Part shown: positions 1-6,433 of the stretch, piece by piece
Layout of the letters: each line of letters begins with the position of its first letter
Position numbering within the stretch: position 1 is the first letter of the stretch
Source of the DNA: Micromonosporaceae bacterium
GTDB taxonomy: Bacteria > Actinomycetota > Actinomycetes > Mycobacteriales > Micromonosporaceae
DNA: 14,290 nt
Reading direction: 5' to 3'
NCBI GenBank assembly: GCA_003543035.1
Contig: DPJL01000317.1
Location: 1 to 14,290 of the forward strand
Translations under genes and position numbers: made by a program
The notes under the pieces: generated by a model
The model's database searches: none
Seen by the model: only the letters and a program-made list of their open reading frames with translations
What the model was told of the DNA's origin: nothing

Positions 1-308
1 TGGCAAACTCCCCCGGATACGGCTTGTCCAGCGCGATCTACACCACCAATCCACAGCACGTCTTCGCTTTCCGGCGTGGGATCAGCGCCGGAATGGTCAG
101 CGTCAACAACTCCACCTCCGGAGCCGAGGCACATCTGCCCTTCGGCGGTAACGGCCGGTCCGGCAACGGCAGCCGTCAATCCGGAATGTGGGTGCTGGAC
201 CAGTTCACCCGATGGCAGGCGGTGAACTGGGACTACTCGGGCCGGCTGCAAAAAGCTCAGATGGAGGTTGCCATCGTCGAAGCCGACCTTGATTGGCGAC
301 TTCCTTAG
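1..308 (+). CDS. Aldehyde dehydrogenase, C-terminal part (5' end outside window)
   Basis: The reading frame is open from base 3 and runs to a TAG at 306-308, giving about 101 residues of the C-terminus of an NAD(P)-dependent aldehyde dehydrogenase. Visible hallmarks are the YGLSSAIYT block, a GMVSVNNST segment, the HLPFGGNGRSGNG block (the conserved 'PFGG.k.SG.G' of the oligomerisation/catalytic interface) and a terminal aromatic tail (NWDYSG). In this superfamily these follow the catalytic Cys and Glu, which lie upstream of the window, so activity and substrate cannot be judged. The TTG at 24 is internal and is not the start. The last four bases overlap the stop of the convergent small gene. 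The family call is secure; the substrate is unknown. Confidence 0.93.
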   Translation, partial: ANSPGYGLSSAIYTTNPQHVFAFRRGISAGMVSVNNSTSGAEAHLPFGGNGRSGNGSRQSGMWVLDQFTRWQAVNWDYSGRLQKAQMEVAIVEADLDWRLP

Positions 309-502
309 GGCACCGTTTTTTCGATCGCCGCCGGGCCGAGCTCGGCAAGCTCACGACGGGCCAGTTCCACATACTTAGGGGTGGGGTCATGTCCCCACGC
401 GACCGCCAGATCCTCTGGATCCCAAGGCTGTTCGGCACCCGTGCGGTAAACCGGGGCGTGAGGGGTGTCGATGGGCTGATTGGGGTTCAGATCTTCGTTC
501 AT
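305..502 (-). CDS. Small conserved-looking hypothetical protein, 65 aa
   Basis: An acidic 65-residue soluble protein with no signal peptide or membrane segment. The N-terminal half is proline-rich and probably disordered (NPNQPIDTPHAP). The C-terminal half reads as a helix-forming module (KYVELARRELAELGPAAIEK). I do not recognise a named domain, though the 'GHD.T...ELARRELAE.GPAAIEKTVP' style resembles small uncharacterised actinobacterial proteins known to me only as hypotheticals. The ATG at 502 has a GGGAG ribosome-binding site about 7 nt upstream, one of the clearer Shine-Dalgarno sites in the window, which favours a real gene. It is divergent from the arginase-like gene and its stop overlaps the aldehyde dehydrogenase stop by 4 bp. 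Function unknown. Confidence 0.68.
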   Translation of the reverse strand: MNEDLNPNQPIDTPHAPVYRTGAEQPWDPEDLAVAWGHDPTPKYVELARRELAELGPAAIEKTVP

Positions 503-573
503 ATTTCACTCCCGTTCTGCCAGACACCCCAATCTCGCACATGAGCGGCCCCAACGCGAGGGCATCGGGAATC

Positions 574-579
574 TAGGCT
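574..579 (+). promoter_or_regulatory. -10 box (TAGGCT) for a leaderless start of the arginase-like gene
   Basis: TAGGCT (TANNNT) ends 6 nt before the ATG at 586 and there is no purine-rich Shine-Dalgarno sequence between them. Transcription would therefore start at or within a base of the A of the ATG. The same spacing recurs at four other genes in this window. No convincing -35 was seen. Confidence 0.5.
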
Positions 580-585
580 TGTGCC

Positions 586-1479
586 ATGCGACGACTCGCC
601 GTTCTTGACGCGCCTTCGAATCTTGGTCTTCGGCCACCTTCACCGGGTACCGTGCCCGGCTGCTACAAGCTCGCAGGTGCCCTGCGCGACGCCGGCTTTG
701 TCACCGCCTTGAAAGCCGAGGACGCCGGATACGTGACTCCACCTCGCTATGACCGGCACGAGTGGCAGCTGGGCGACGGCGTGTTCAATGCGGAGGGGAT
801 CGCCACCTACACAGTCAAGCTCGCCGACCGGATCGGAAAGTTGCTTGACAGTGAACGGTTTCCGGTCGTTCTCGGCGGAGATTGCAGCATCCTGCTCGGC
901 GCGATGCTTGAGCTCCGGCGACGGGGCCGGTTCGGGGTCGCCTACCTCGACGGTCATGCCGATCTGCGTCATCCCGGCAATGACAGTGTCGGCGCCGCAG
1001 CGGGTGAGGGTCTCGCTCTGATCACCGGCCGTGGGCAGGCCGATCTGACCGACCTTGAAGGATTGCGACCGTATGTTCGCGACACTGATCTCGCGGTGAT
1101 CGGCATCCGCGATGACGACGTCTACATCCCGGAGATGGCCGAGCTCGACTTGGCGGTGTGGGCGGAGGGACGACTGCGTGCGGAAGGGATCGATCCAGCA
1201 CTTAGCATGCTCGAAACTCAAGAGCTGCAAGGGTTCTGGATCCACCTGGACGTGGACATCCTCAGCCCCAAGGTGATGCCGGCGGTCGACAGCCCGGATC
1301 CGGGCGGGCTGAGTTATGACGAGTTGATCCCGGCCCTCACCAAGCTGTTGGCCTCACCCAAATGCGTGGGGATCAATGTGGCCATCTTTGACCCCGATCT
1401 GGATCCCGACGGCCACCTGGCCAAGGAACTGACGGACAATCTCATCAATGCGATTGCACAAAGTCATCCGGCCTTGTGA
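586..1479 (+). CDS. Arginase/agmatinase-superfamily (ureohydrolase) protein
   Basis: A 297-residue protein, the usual length for the ureohydrolase superfamily, whose members use a binuclear Mn centre to hydrolyse guanidino or formimino groups (arginine, agmatine, formiminoglutamate). Metal-site motifs in order are GGDCS at 97-101, DGHADL at 122-127 (Asp122, His124, Asp126) and HLDVDILSP at 220-228 (Asp222, Asp224), followed by the PAVDSPDPGG loop that shapes the substrate pocket. The first motif carries Cys100 where arginases usually have a metal-binding His (GGDHS). The ATG at 586 is preceded by a TAGGCT -10 box at leaderless spacing. Its last 16 bp overlap the 3' end of the convergent YjbR-like gene. 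The superfamily is certain; the substrate is not, and it should not be named arginase outright. Confidence 0.9.
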   Translation: MRRLAVLDAPSNLGLRPPSPGTVPGCYKLAGALRDAGFVTALKAEDAGYVTPPRYDRHEWQLGDGVFNAEGIATYTVKLADRIGKLLDSERFPVVLGGDCSILLGAMLELRRRGRFGVAYLDGHADLRHPGNDSVGAAAGEGLALITGRGQADLTDLEGLRPYVRDTDLAVIGIRDDDVYIPEMAELDLAVWAEGRLRAEGIDPALSMLETQELQGFWIHLDVDILSPKVMPAVDSPDPGGLSYDELIPALTKLLASPKCVGINVAIFDPDLDPDGHLAKELTDNLINAIAQSHPAL

Positions 1480-1862
1480 GCCTCGAGGTAATCATTGGCC
1501 AGCCGCTTCGGCGCCCGGGCGAGCCACGCCTCGACGAGCAGCTCCTCGAGCTCGGGCAACGAGATCCGGTCCAGCCGAGCGAGGATCATGGCGTACCCGT
1601 TGAAGTGCGGCGTGGTGAAGTAGACGTCCGGGTCGTCGGCCAGCAGCGCTTCCTTGGCCCCGAGATCGGGCACCCACGCCGCGAGGATCGGTCCGTCAGG
1701 AGCCGCATCACCTAGCGCCTCCAGATCTTTCCGCCGCAACGGCCGCTCCAGCGCGAAGAGCTTGTCCTTGACCCGCCATGCCAGGACTCCGTCAGGTGAC
1801 GACGCCTCCAGCGTCTAGGGCAGGTTGCGCACGGTCCGTTGTACGTCCTTCCACGTGGCCAT
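1464..1862 (-). pseudogene. MmcQ/YjbR-family protein interrupted by an in-frame amber codon
   Basis: On the minus strand, reading from the ATG at 1862 (or an in-frame ATG at 1874) gives MATWKDVQRTVRNLP, then TAG at 1817-1815, then TLEASSPDGVLAWRVKDKLF and on to the stop at 1464. Without the TAG this is one frame of 132 residues with typical MmcQ/YjbR features: an N-terminal helix ending in 'LPE', the WRVKDKLFA strand, DPDVYFTTPHFNGYA, and a final EELLVEAWLARAPKRL helix. The TAG sits exactly where the family has the conserved Glu after LP, and a single base separates TAG from GAG. The rest is intact, so the lesion is recent or an assembly error. Only a TTG at 1739 could restart translation, which would lose the first 41 residues. 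The start region lies inside the 3' end of the upstream permease gene. These proteins adopt a CyaY-like fold and their role is not established. Confidence 0.82.
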
Positions 1863-3057
1863 AACCGCCACCATATGCCAGCCCCCACACCGCTCCTGCC
1901 GCGACAGCGCATGCCCCGGCTATGACCAGCGCCAAACGGATGCTGTAATGACCGATCCCGCCGAAGAGAACCGGCCCCAGCCCTTGCCATGTCATGAGTC
2001 CCATGCCAAGCAGGCCAAAGGCCTGACCCCGGCTGGCCTCCGGAACGGCATCGAGGAACGCTTGCTGCAGGCCGAGCATGTAGGCGAATCCGCTTGCGGA
2101 GACCGACAGCAGTGCGGCGCAGACCAACATCGGCGGGTTCAATGCCAGCGCCAGCAAGGGCAACCCCAGGACCGCAATCAGTGGCGCGACAAGTCGTTCC
2201 CGGACGCGTGGCCGCACAAACCGCCCCACCACGAGATCCCCTATGAGCATGCCGGCCGGCGCGGCAGCGAGCATGATGCCTGCCGCCCCGGACGGGAAGC
2301 CGCGTTGGGCGGCGTAGGCGACCACGAGTGCCTCCGCTCCGACCACAAAGGCCGGTGGCAGCCATTGGATGAGCAGCAGCCGCCGGACGACCCGATCCCG
2401 CAGCAACGCAACGTTGGTGACCCAGCTCTGCCGGACAGCGGACCTTTCGCGCTCACCGCGTGGCCGTGGGAAATCGGCCAGCTTGAACCGCACAATGAGG
2501 GCTGCGATCAGCTCGCAGGCGGCGCTGATGAGAAGGGCGCGGCGTGGCCCGACCGCCGCAACGGCAAGCCCACCGAAGGCCATCCCGGCAATCTGCGCGG
2601 CGCCCGCAGCCATCGTGGACAGTGACCTACCAAGCACATACAGGTCACCGGTCAGCACCTCTGAGACGAGGCGGCTGGACGCGCCGCTGAAGATGGGCGT
2701 GAACGCGGCCACGAGAGCCACCAGGCCCAGGCTCGCGAAGACCGGCATTTCTACGACAGCGAGCAGGGTTGCCACCACACACGAGGAGGCATATCCGGCC
2801 ACGATCAGGGGACGTGGCGGAATGCGGTCTGCCAGCGAGCCGAGCAACATCCCGCCCACGACCTGCGGCATGAAGCCGATCCCAAAGGTGATGGCAGATA
2901 ACAGCGTCGAGCCGGTGATGCTGAACACCAGCATCGACAGCGCGACAATCCGCAGCGTGTCCCCTCCGATCGCCAAGGACCGGCTCACGAAGAGCACGCG
3001 GAAGGCAGGGACGGCGAAGACCTCGCGGTAGGTTGTCACCGGCAAAGCCTTGTCCAC
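1792..3057 (-). CDS. MFS permease (probable drug/metabolite exporter)
   Basis: A 421-residue hydrophobic protein with a repeating pattern of about twelve membrane helices, the size and pattern of a major facilitator superfamily transporter. The first half opens with PAFRVLFVSRSLAIGGDTLR, followed by the short loop LADRIPPRPLIVAGY, which matches the cytoplasmic helix 2-3 motif A. A charged central loop (PRPRGERERSAVRQ, near 200) separates the two six-helix halves. Substrate cannot be read from sequence. The start is GTG at 3057 (a GTG at 3039 is an alternative). A TAACAT -10 candidate lies at 3081-3076 inside the dyad shared with the divergent DUF5937/ArsR gene, so that regulator probably controls this gene. 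The last 25 or so codons are a hydrophilic tail overlapping the start of the broken YjbR gene in another frame. Confidence 0.88.
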   Translation of the reverse strand: MDKALPVTTYREVFAVPAFRVLFVSRSLAIGGDTLRIVALSMLVFSITGSTLLSAITFGIGFMPQVVGGMLLGSLADRIPPRPLIVAGYASSCVVATLLAVVEMPVFASLGLVALVAAFTPIFSGASSRLVSEVLTGDLYVLGRSLSTMAAGAAQIAGMAFGGLAVAAVGPRRALLISAACELIAALIVRFKLADFPRPRGERERSAVRQSWVTNVALLRDRVVRRLLLIQWLPPAFVVGAEALVVAYAAQRGFPSGAAGIMLAAAPAGMLIGDLVVGRFVRPRVRERLVAPLIAVLGLPLLALALNPPMLVCAALLSVSASGFAYMLGLQQAFLDAVPEASRGQAFGLLGMGLMTWQGLGPVLFGGIGHYSIRLALVIAGACAVAAGAVWGLAYGGGYGHVEGRTTDRAQPALDAGGVVT

Positions 3058-3075
3058 GCGGCCGCTGCCGGGCGA

Positions 3076-3099
3076 ATGTTACGGCGGTAGCCGTAAGGT
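3076..3099. promoter_or_regulatory. Divergent promoter with an 18-bp dyad operator
   Basis: Between the divergent permease and regulator genes lies TTACGGC-GGTA-GCCGTAA (3079-3096), a perfect 7-bp inverted repeat with a 4-bp centre. It overlaps the -10 candidates of both genes: TAAGGT at 3094-3099 for the rightward regulator (6 nt before its ATG, leaderless spacing) and TAACAT at 3081-3076 for the leftward permease. A dimeric winged-helix repressor bound here would block both promoters. That the adjacent regulator binds it is inference from position. Confidence 0.6.
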
Positions 3100-3105
3100 T
3101 GGTTC

Positions 3106-4086
3106 ATGCTCAGGTTCGAAGTCGGGGCGGATGACCTGCTCCACAGCCGATTCGCGCTCTCCCCGCTCTTCGAGCTGGAGAACCTCCTACGGGTCCTCGC
3201 CGGCATGAGCTCACGGCGGCTGCCCGCGGCTTGGGCTTCCCGGCTCGCGCCCACCTTCGCCCAGCTGCGGCGCCACACCGAGCTCGACGCGATCCTTGCG
3301 CTCTTCTCGCACCGCTACGGCCCCAACTTCGTTGTGCCACCGCCGCAGAGCCTTGCCCAGTCCATTGAGGACGATCTGGCCGCCGTCCGGGCCACCCCGC
3401 TGAAGGTGGTCCGGGCCGAGATCGCGCAAAGCCTGCGCCACAGGCCAACCTCCGACCCGCGGATCCTCGGCGTCCTGCATGGGCGCGACGTGCTGACACG
3501 CGTCGCCGACGTGCTGGAGCAGACCTGGCGCGAGCTGATCGCCCAGGATTGGCCACAGCTACGAGCCATCTGTGAGCGGGATGTCATCCACCGCTCCACC
3601 GAGCTCAGCCGGGCAGGCTGGGCGGCGGCGCTCGCCGGACTGCATCCGTCGGTCAGCTGGCGGGACGACGGCATCGACATCCAGCGCCTGAATCACCCGG
3701 CTCCGATCAAGCTCGGCGGCGCGGGACTGTTATTCATCCCGTCGGTCTTCATCTGGCCCAAGCTCGCCGTGCACTCCGACGATCCGTGGCCCAAAGCCAT
3801 CGTCTATCCGGCCCGTGGGACTGCCTCGCTCTGGGAGCCGCCCGCCGTCACATCCGGCGCGCTCGCCGACCTCGTGGGACGGTCCCGGGCCATGCTGCTG
3901 CTCGCCCTGGCCGACCCTGCCAGCACCACCCAGCTTGCCCACACGACCGGCCTCGCGATCGGCTCGGTCGGCGATCACCTGCGCCTGCTCGAAAAGGCGG
4001 GGCTCCTGTCGAGCGCCCGGTCGGGCCGGTCCGTCCTCTATCGACGGACGCCCTTGGGAGATGTCATCGCTGGAATTGGTACCTGA
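3106..4086 (+). CDS. ArsR-like transcriptional regulator with N-terminal DUF5937 domain
   Basis: A 326-residue regulator with the two-part layout of actinobacterial DUF5937/ArsR proteins. Residues 1 to about 240 form an N-terminal domain beginning MLRFEVGADDLLHSRFALSP, with DDGIDIQ and GLLFIPSVFIWPK blocks typical of this group. Residues about 248-326 form a winged helix: RAMLLLALADPASTTQLAHT, then the recognition region SVGDHLRLLEKAGLLSSARS and the wing GRSVLYRRT. No ArsR-type metal-binding cysteine motif is evident, so metal sensing is not implied. The ATG at 3106 has no Shine-Dalgarno site but has TAAGGT 6 nt upstream, suggesting a leaderless transcript. Divergence from an MFS permease across an 18-bp dyad suggests local control of efflux. 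The ligand is unknown. Confidence 0.87.
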   Translation: MLRFEVGADDLLHSRFALSPLFELENLLRVLAGMSSRRLPAAWASRLAPTFAQLRRHTELDAILALFSHRYGPNFVVPPPQSLAQSIEDDLAAVRATPLKVVRAEIAQSLRHRPTSDPRILGVLHGRDVLTRVADVLEQTWRELIAQDWPQLRAICERDVIHRSTELSRAGWAAALAGLHPSVSWRDDGIDIQRLNHPAPIKLGGAGLLFIPSVFIWPKLAVHSDDPWPKAIVYPARGTASLWEPPAVTSGALADLVGRSRAMLLLALADPASTTQLAHTTGLAIGSVGDHLRLLEKAGLLSSARSGRSVLYRRTPLGDVIAGIGT

Positions 4087-4096
4087 ATCAGGCAGG

Positions 4097-4573
4097 TTAG
4101 CCGGTGAAGGATGAGTGCGAGGCTGTTGACGCCGCGGCGGCACTGGCCCACTTGGTGAGCACGACGCCCAGGACGAAGATCTGAGTCTGGACCGGCAGGC
4201 CGGGAAGGTCGACCACGGTGTCGCTGCTCCACATGCTTGGGCGCTTGACCGAGCCGATCCGGCGGCCATCGACGTGAAGCTCTTCCTCATACCGGAACAT
4301 CGATGCACGCCGGAATTCGTAGGTCTTGCCGTCGGCCGTTACCGTCCACCGCTTGCGTCCGACGCGATCCGCTGAGGCGACCACGGTGCCGCCCTCGGTG
4401 GCCATGGTGTATTTGGTGCCCCATACGTTGCCGCTCACCTCATACAGGCGACCGGCCAACCGGAACGTCCCGCCTGACTTCCACCAGGACGGATCCCAGC
4501 TGGTCACCTGGCGGCCATCCACCGAGATCTCATAGTGGTTCTTCCAGATACTGGGTTTCTTCGCATGCAGCAT
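4097..4573 (-). CDS. Hypothetical protein with internal beta-rich duplication, 158 aa
   Basis: A predicted beta-rich, tryptophan-rich protein with no signal peptide. Two segments repeat with an 83-residue offset: 7-31 and 90-115 share the pattern S(I/M)(W/F)...VDGR(Q/R)(V/I)xS...PSxW. Between them are further hairpins (LYEVSGNVWGTKYTM, RKRWTVTADGKTYEF). The C-terminus carries one hydrophobic helix-like stretch (TQIFVLGVVLTKW, 130-142) and then an Ala/Ser-rich tail. A beta barrel with a C-terminal hydrophobic helix recalls LURP-one/tubby-like proteins, but I would not assign that family without a structure prediction. The ATG at 4573 has TACCAT 6 nt upstream (leaderless), with a GGGG that could alternatively act as a ribosome-binding site. 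It lies 28 bp downstream of the response-regulator gene on the same strand and may also be reached by that transcript. Confidence 0.72.
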   Translation of the reverse strand: MLHAKKPSIWKNHYEISVDGRQVTSWDPSWWKSGGTFRLAGRLYEVSGNVWGTKYTMATEGGTVVASADRVGRKRWTVTADGKTYEFRRASMFRYEEELHVDGRRIGSVKRPSMWSSDTVVDLPGLPVQTQIFVLGVVLTKWASAAAASTASHSSFTG

Positions 4574-4579
4574 CGCCCC

Positions 4580-4585
4580 ATGGTA
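4580..4585 (-). promoter_or_regulatory. -10 box (TACCAT) upstream of the 158-aa hypothetical gene
   Basis: On the minus strand TACCAT (TANNNT) is followed by GGGGCG and then the ATG at 4573. The 6-nt gap fits a leaderless start. The GGGG could also serve as a weak Shine-Dalgarno site on a longer transcript from the two-component genes. Confidence 0.42.
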
Positions 4586-4601
4586 ACGACGGGCGCAAGG
4601 T

Positions 4602-5231
4602 TCAACTGGTGAGACCGTGACGGACGGCGTAGAGAGCGGCCTGGGTCCGGTCCTCGACGGAAAGCTTCATGAGAATGCTCGAGACATGGGTCTTCACCGT
4701 CTTCTCGGCCAACATCAGGCTACGGGCGATTTCACGGTTGGAGCGCCCAAGGGCAATCTCGGCCAGCACGTCGCGTTCGCGGGCGGTAAGCCGGGCAAGC
4801 CGATCCGGCTCGGTGGAGCCGGTTATGAGAGCGGAAGCCACTTCCGGCGGCAACAGGATATGTCCATTGTGGACTGAGCGGATGGCACCGGCCAAAGCTG
4901 CCGGGTCGATGTTCTTATATACCACCCCTGCCGCGCCTTCGCGCACCGCGGGTAGCAGCTGAGCGACCTCGTTGAAACTGGTTACCACCAACACTTTCGC
5001 GGAGACACCCTGCGCTTTGAGTTGCCGAAGCGTTGCCACACCGTCATCGCCGGGCATCTTGAGGTCGAGCAGGATCACATCCGGCTGCTGAGTCAAGGCG
5101 AGCTCAACGCATTCAGCACCGTTGGAAGCCTCACCCACCACCCGGATGTCCTCATGTAGCTCAAGGAACGTCCGCAGTCCTCGGCGCACCATCTCGTGAT
5201 CGTCGGTGATCAGCACCCTGATCTCAGCCAC
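4602..5231 (-). CDS. NarL/FixJ-family two-component response regulator
   Basis: A 209-residue response regulator. The receiver domain (about 3-120) shows the acidic pair Asp10-Asp11, phospho-acceptor Asp56 in VILLDLKMPG, the switch Thr84 (VVVTS) and Lys106 (VVYK). A LuxR-type helix-turn-helix occupies about 146-209, with LTARERDVLAEIALGRSN and the recognition helix region EKTVKTHVSSILMKL. The start is GTG at 5231, giving MAEIRVLITDDHE. The frame stays open upstream, but that part lies within the kinase gene and has no receiver features. The start overlaps the kinase stop by 8 bp, implying translational coupling, and makes the kinase its cognate partner. Targets are unknown; the nearest candidates are the AGGACC repeats at 6351-6400. 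Confidence 0.94.
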   Translation of the reverse strand: MAEIRVLITDDHEMVRRGLRTFLELHEDIRVVGEASNGAECVELALTQQPDVILLDLKMPGDDGVATLRQLKAQGVSAKVLVVTSFNEVAQLLPAVREGAAGVVYKNIDPAALAGAIRSVHNGHILLPPEVASALITGSTEPDRLARLTARERDVLAEIALGRSNREIARSLMLAEKTVKTHVSSILMKLSVEDRTQAALYAVRHGLTS

Positions 5232-6339
5232 GGGGCACCACCAAGGTGACGGTTGTACCTTTGCCAGGCTCCGACGTGACGGAGAGGGTGCCCTTGACCC
5301 GGGCCGCCCGCTCGCGCATGGAAGCCAGGCCCATACCCCGTCCCACCGCCGGGCCGATCCCGGCGCCGTCGTCCTTGATCTCGCAGATGAGCCGATCCCC
5401 GGTATTGCCAAGGGAAACCTCGATGTTGGCGGCACCGGAGTGGCGCAACGCGTTGTGCAGAGCCTCTTCGGCCACCCGAAGCACCACCTCTTCCACCTTG
5501 GCGGGTGGGCGGCTCTGCAGCGACGAGACAAAGTGGACGGACGCGTCATGCACCCGGTCGAGAAGCTCCACGCGCCGCCGCAACGTTTCGATCAGGCCCG
5601 AGTCGGCCAGCTCACGTGGCCGCAACTCTGCCACCACCTGACTGAGCTCCTCGGTGGCCAGGGTGGCGAGCCGCCGGATCTCGGCCAGCTCCGCCTCGGC
5701 CCGATCCGGATCGCGCCGCACCAACGCCGCCGCGGCTTCGGTCAGCAGCCGGAGGCTGAACAGCTTCTGGGTCACCGCGTCGTGCAACTCACGGGCGACC
5801 CGATGGCGCTCCTCGAGCAGGGTCAGCTCACGACTGTGTTCATAGAGCCGCGCGTTGGTCAGCGCGATCGCGGCATGCGCGGCAAGCACACCAAGCAAAC
5901 GGACGTCGGCATCGGTGAACTCACCCTCGCGCCTGTTAGCCAGGTAGATCGCGCCCAGGGTCTGTTCGCCGTCGGTGATGGGCATGCCGAGGAAGTCCTT
6001 CATGACCGGATGGGCCGCGGGCCACCAGCCGAAGCGGGGGTCTTTGCGTACGTCGGGGAGGCGCTCGGGTTTGGCGTTGTGCAGCATCGCACCAAGCAGG
6101 CCATGCTGCCGGGGCAACGGGCCGATCTTCTCCCACAGCTCATCGGAGACGCCCTCCACCACGAACTCGGCGAACCCGCCCTGATCGTCGGGCACCCCGA
6201 GCGCCGCGTACTCGCAGTTCAACAGGTCGCGGGCGGCCGTCACGATGGTCTGCAGCACCTCACGCACCGAAAGATGGCGGCTCACCGCGAGCACCGCCGC
6301 GCTCAGCTCCTCGAACGGCGAATCGTAAGGTGCGGACAT
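5224..6339 (-). CDS. GAF-domain sensor histidine kinase (HisKA_3 type)
   Basis: A 371-residue soluble kinase. A GAF domain (about 17-165) begins LSVREVLQTIVTAARDLL and contains WWPAAHPVMKDFLGMPI and GAIYLANRREGEFT, the usual core of this fold in DevS/NarX-like kinases. The HisKA_3 dimerisation domain has LEERHRVARELHDAVTQKLF with phospho-acceptor His186. The ATPase domain has the N box around Asn296 (EEALHNALRHSG), the G1 box DDGAGIG (323-329) and G2 GMGLASM (335-341). No transmembrane helix is visible, so the signal is probably cytoplasmic and bound by GAF. No haem ligand can be assigned. The ATG at 6339 (MSAPYD) is chosen because the GAF-linked helix follows directly and TACCGT lies 6 nt upstream. 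The longer in-frame extension runs into the divergent gene. It overlaps the response-regulator gene by 8 bp. Confidence 0.93.
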   Translation of the reverse strand: MSAPYDSPFEELSAAVLAVSRHLSVREVLQTIVTAARDLLNCEYAALGVPDDQGGFAEFVVEGVSDELWEKIGPLPRQHGLLGAMLHNAKPERLPDVRKDPRFGWWPAAHPVMKDFLGMPITDGEQTLGAIYLANRREGEFTDADVRLLGVLAAHAAIALTNARLYEHSRELTLLEERHRVARELHDAVTQKLFSLRLLTEAAAALVRRDPDRAEAELAEIRRLATLATEELSQVVAELRPRELADSGLIETLRRRVELLDRVHDASVHFVSSLQSRPPAKVEEVVLRVAEEALHNALRHSGAANIEVSLGNTGDRLICEIKDDGAGIGPAVGRGMGLASMRERAARVKGTLSVTSEPGKGTTVTLVVPRG

Positions 6340-6345
6340 GATCTG

Positions 6346-6351
6346 ACGGTA
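6346..6351 (-). promoter_or_regulatory. -10 box (TACCGT) for a leaderless start of the histidine kinase gene
   Basis: On the minus strand TACCGT is followed by CAGATC and then the ATG at 6339, with no Shine-Dalgarno sequence. The 6-nt gap matches leaderless spacing. The palindrome GGTCCTAGGACC lies just upstream. Confidence 0.48.
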
Positions 6352-6400
6352 TCCGGTCCTAGGACCAATGGCGTAGTTCCGCAGCGGCTCAGGACCGATT
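6351..6400. promoter_or_regulatory. Cluster of three AGGACC-RR repeats in a divergent promoter region
   Basis: The gap between the kinase gene and the divergent dehydrogenase gene has three copies of AGGACC followed by two purines: AGGACCGG on the minus strand (6360-6353), AGGACCAA on the plus strand (6361-6368) and AGGACCGA on the plus strand (6391-6398). The first two abut head to head and form the perfect 12-bp palindrome GGTCCTAGGACC (6355-6366). The third lies 30 bp downstream in the same orientation, about three helical turns, at roughly -43 of the predicted dehydrogenase start site. Spaced and inverted hexamers of this kind suit a NarL-type dimer, and the adjacent response regulator is the natural candidate. 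Binding is inferred. Confidence 0.45.
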
Positions 6401-6420
6401 CCGCGGTCGAAGATGCGGCA

Positions 6421-6426
6421 TAGCTT
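6421..6426 (+). promoter_or_regulatory. -10 box (TAGCTT) for the short-chain dehydrogenase operon
   Basis: TAGCTT lies 7 nt before the ATG at 6434. No well-placed Shine-Dalgarno site is present; GGTGA sits only 1 nt from the ATG. This fits a leaderless or near-leaderless transcript and supports the start at 6434 over the in-frame ATG at 6413, which lies upstream of this box. Confidence 0.42.
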
Positions 6427-6433
6427 CGGTGAC

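Noticed and set aside
640..1245. Open minus-strand frame of 201 codons opposite the arginase-like gene
   Set aside because: No domain features; the sense strand carries all ureohydrolase motifs.
1464..1739. Stand-alone 91-residue gene from the TTG at 1739
   Set aside because: Homology to the YjbR family continues upstream of the TTG and beyond the TAG, so this is the 3' part of a broken gene rather than a complete one.
4082..4092. CCTGAATCAGG palindrome at the end of the ArsR-like gene as a terminator
   Set aside because: Only a 5-bp stem with a 1-nt centre and no T tract; the gap to the convergent gene is 10 bp.
4602..5549. Longer response-regulator start at 5549 (315 residues)
   Set aside because: The extension lies in another frame of the kinase ATPase domain; the receiver domain begins at the GTG at 5231.
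5206..6423. Open plus-strand frame of 405 codons opposite the histidine kinase
   Set aside because: Shadow of the kinase gene; no recognisable motif, and the kinase has all its boxes.
6413..6433. SDR start at the ATG at 6413
   Set aside because: It would precede the TAGCTT -10 box and add seven residues before the glycine-rich motif; the ATG at 6434 gives the normal SDR N-terminus.
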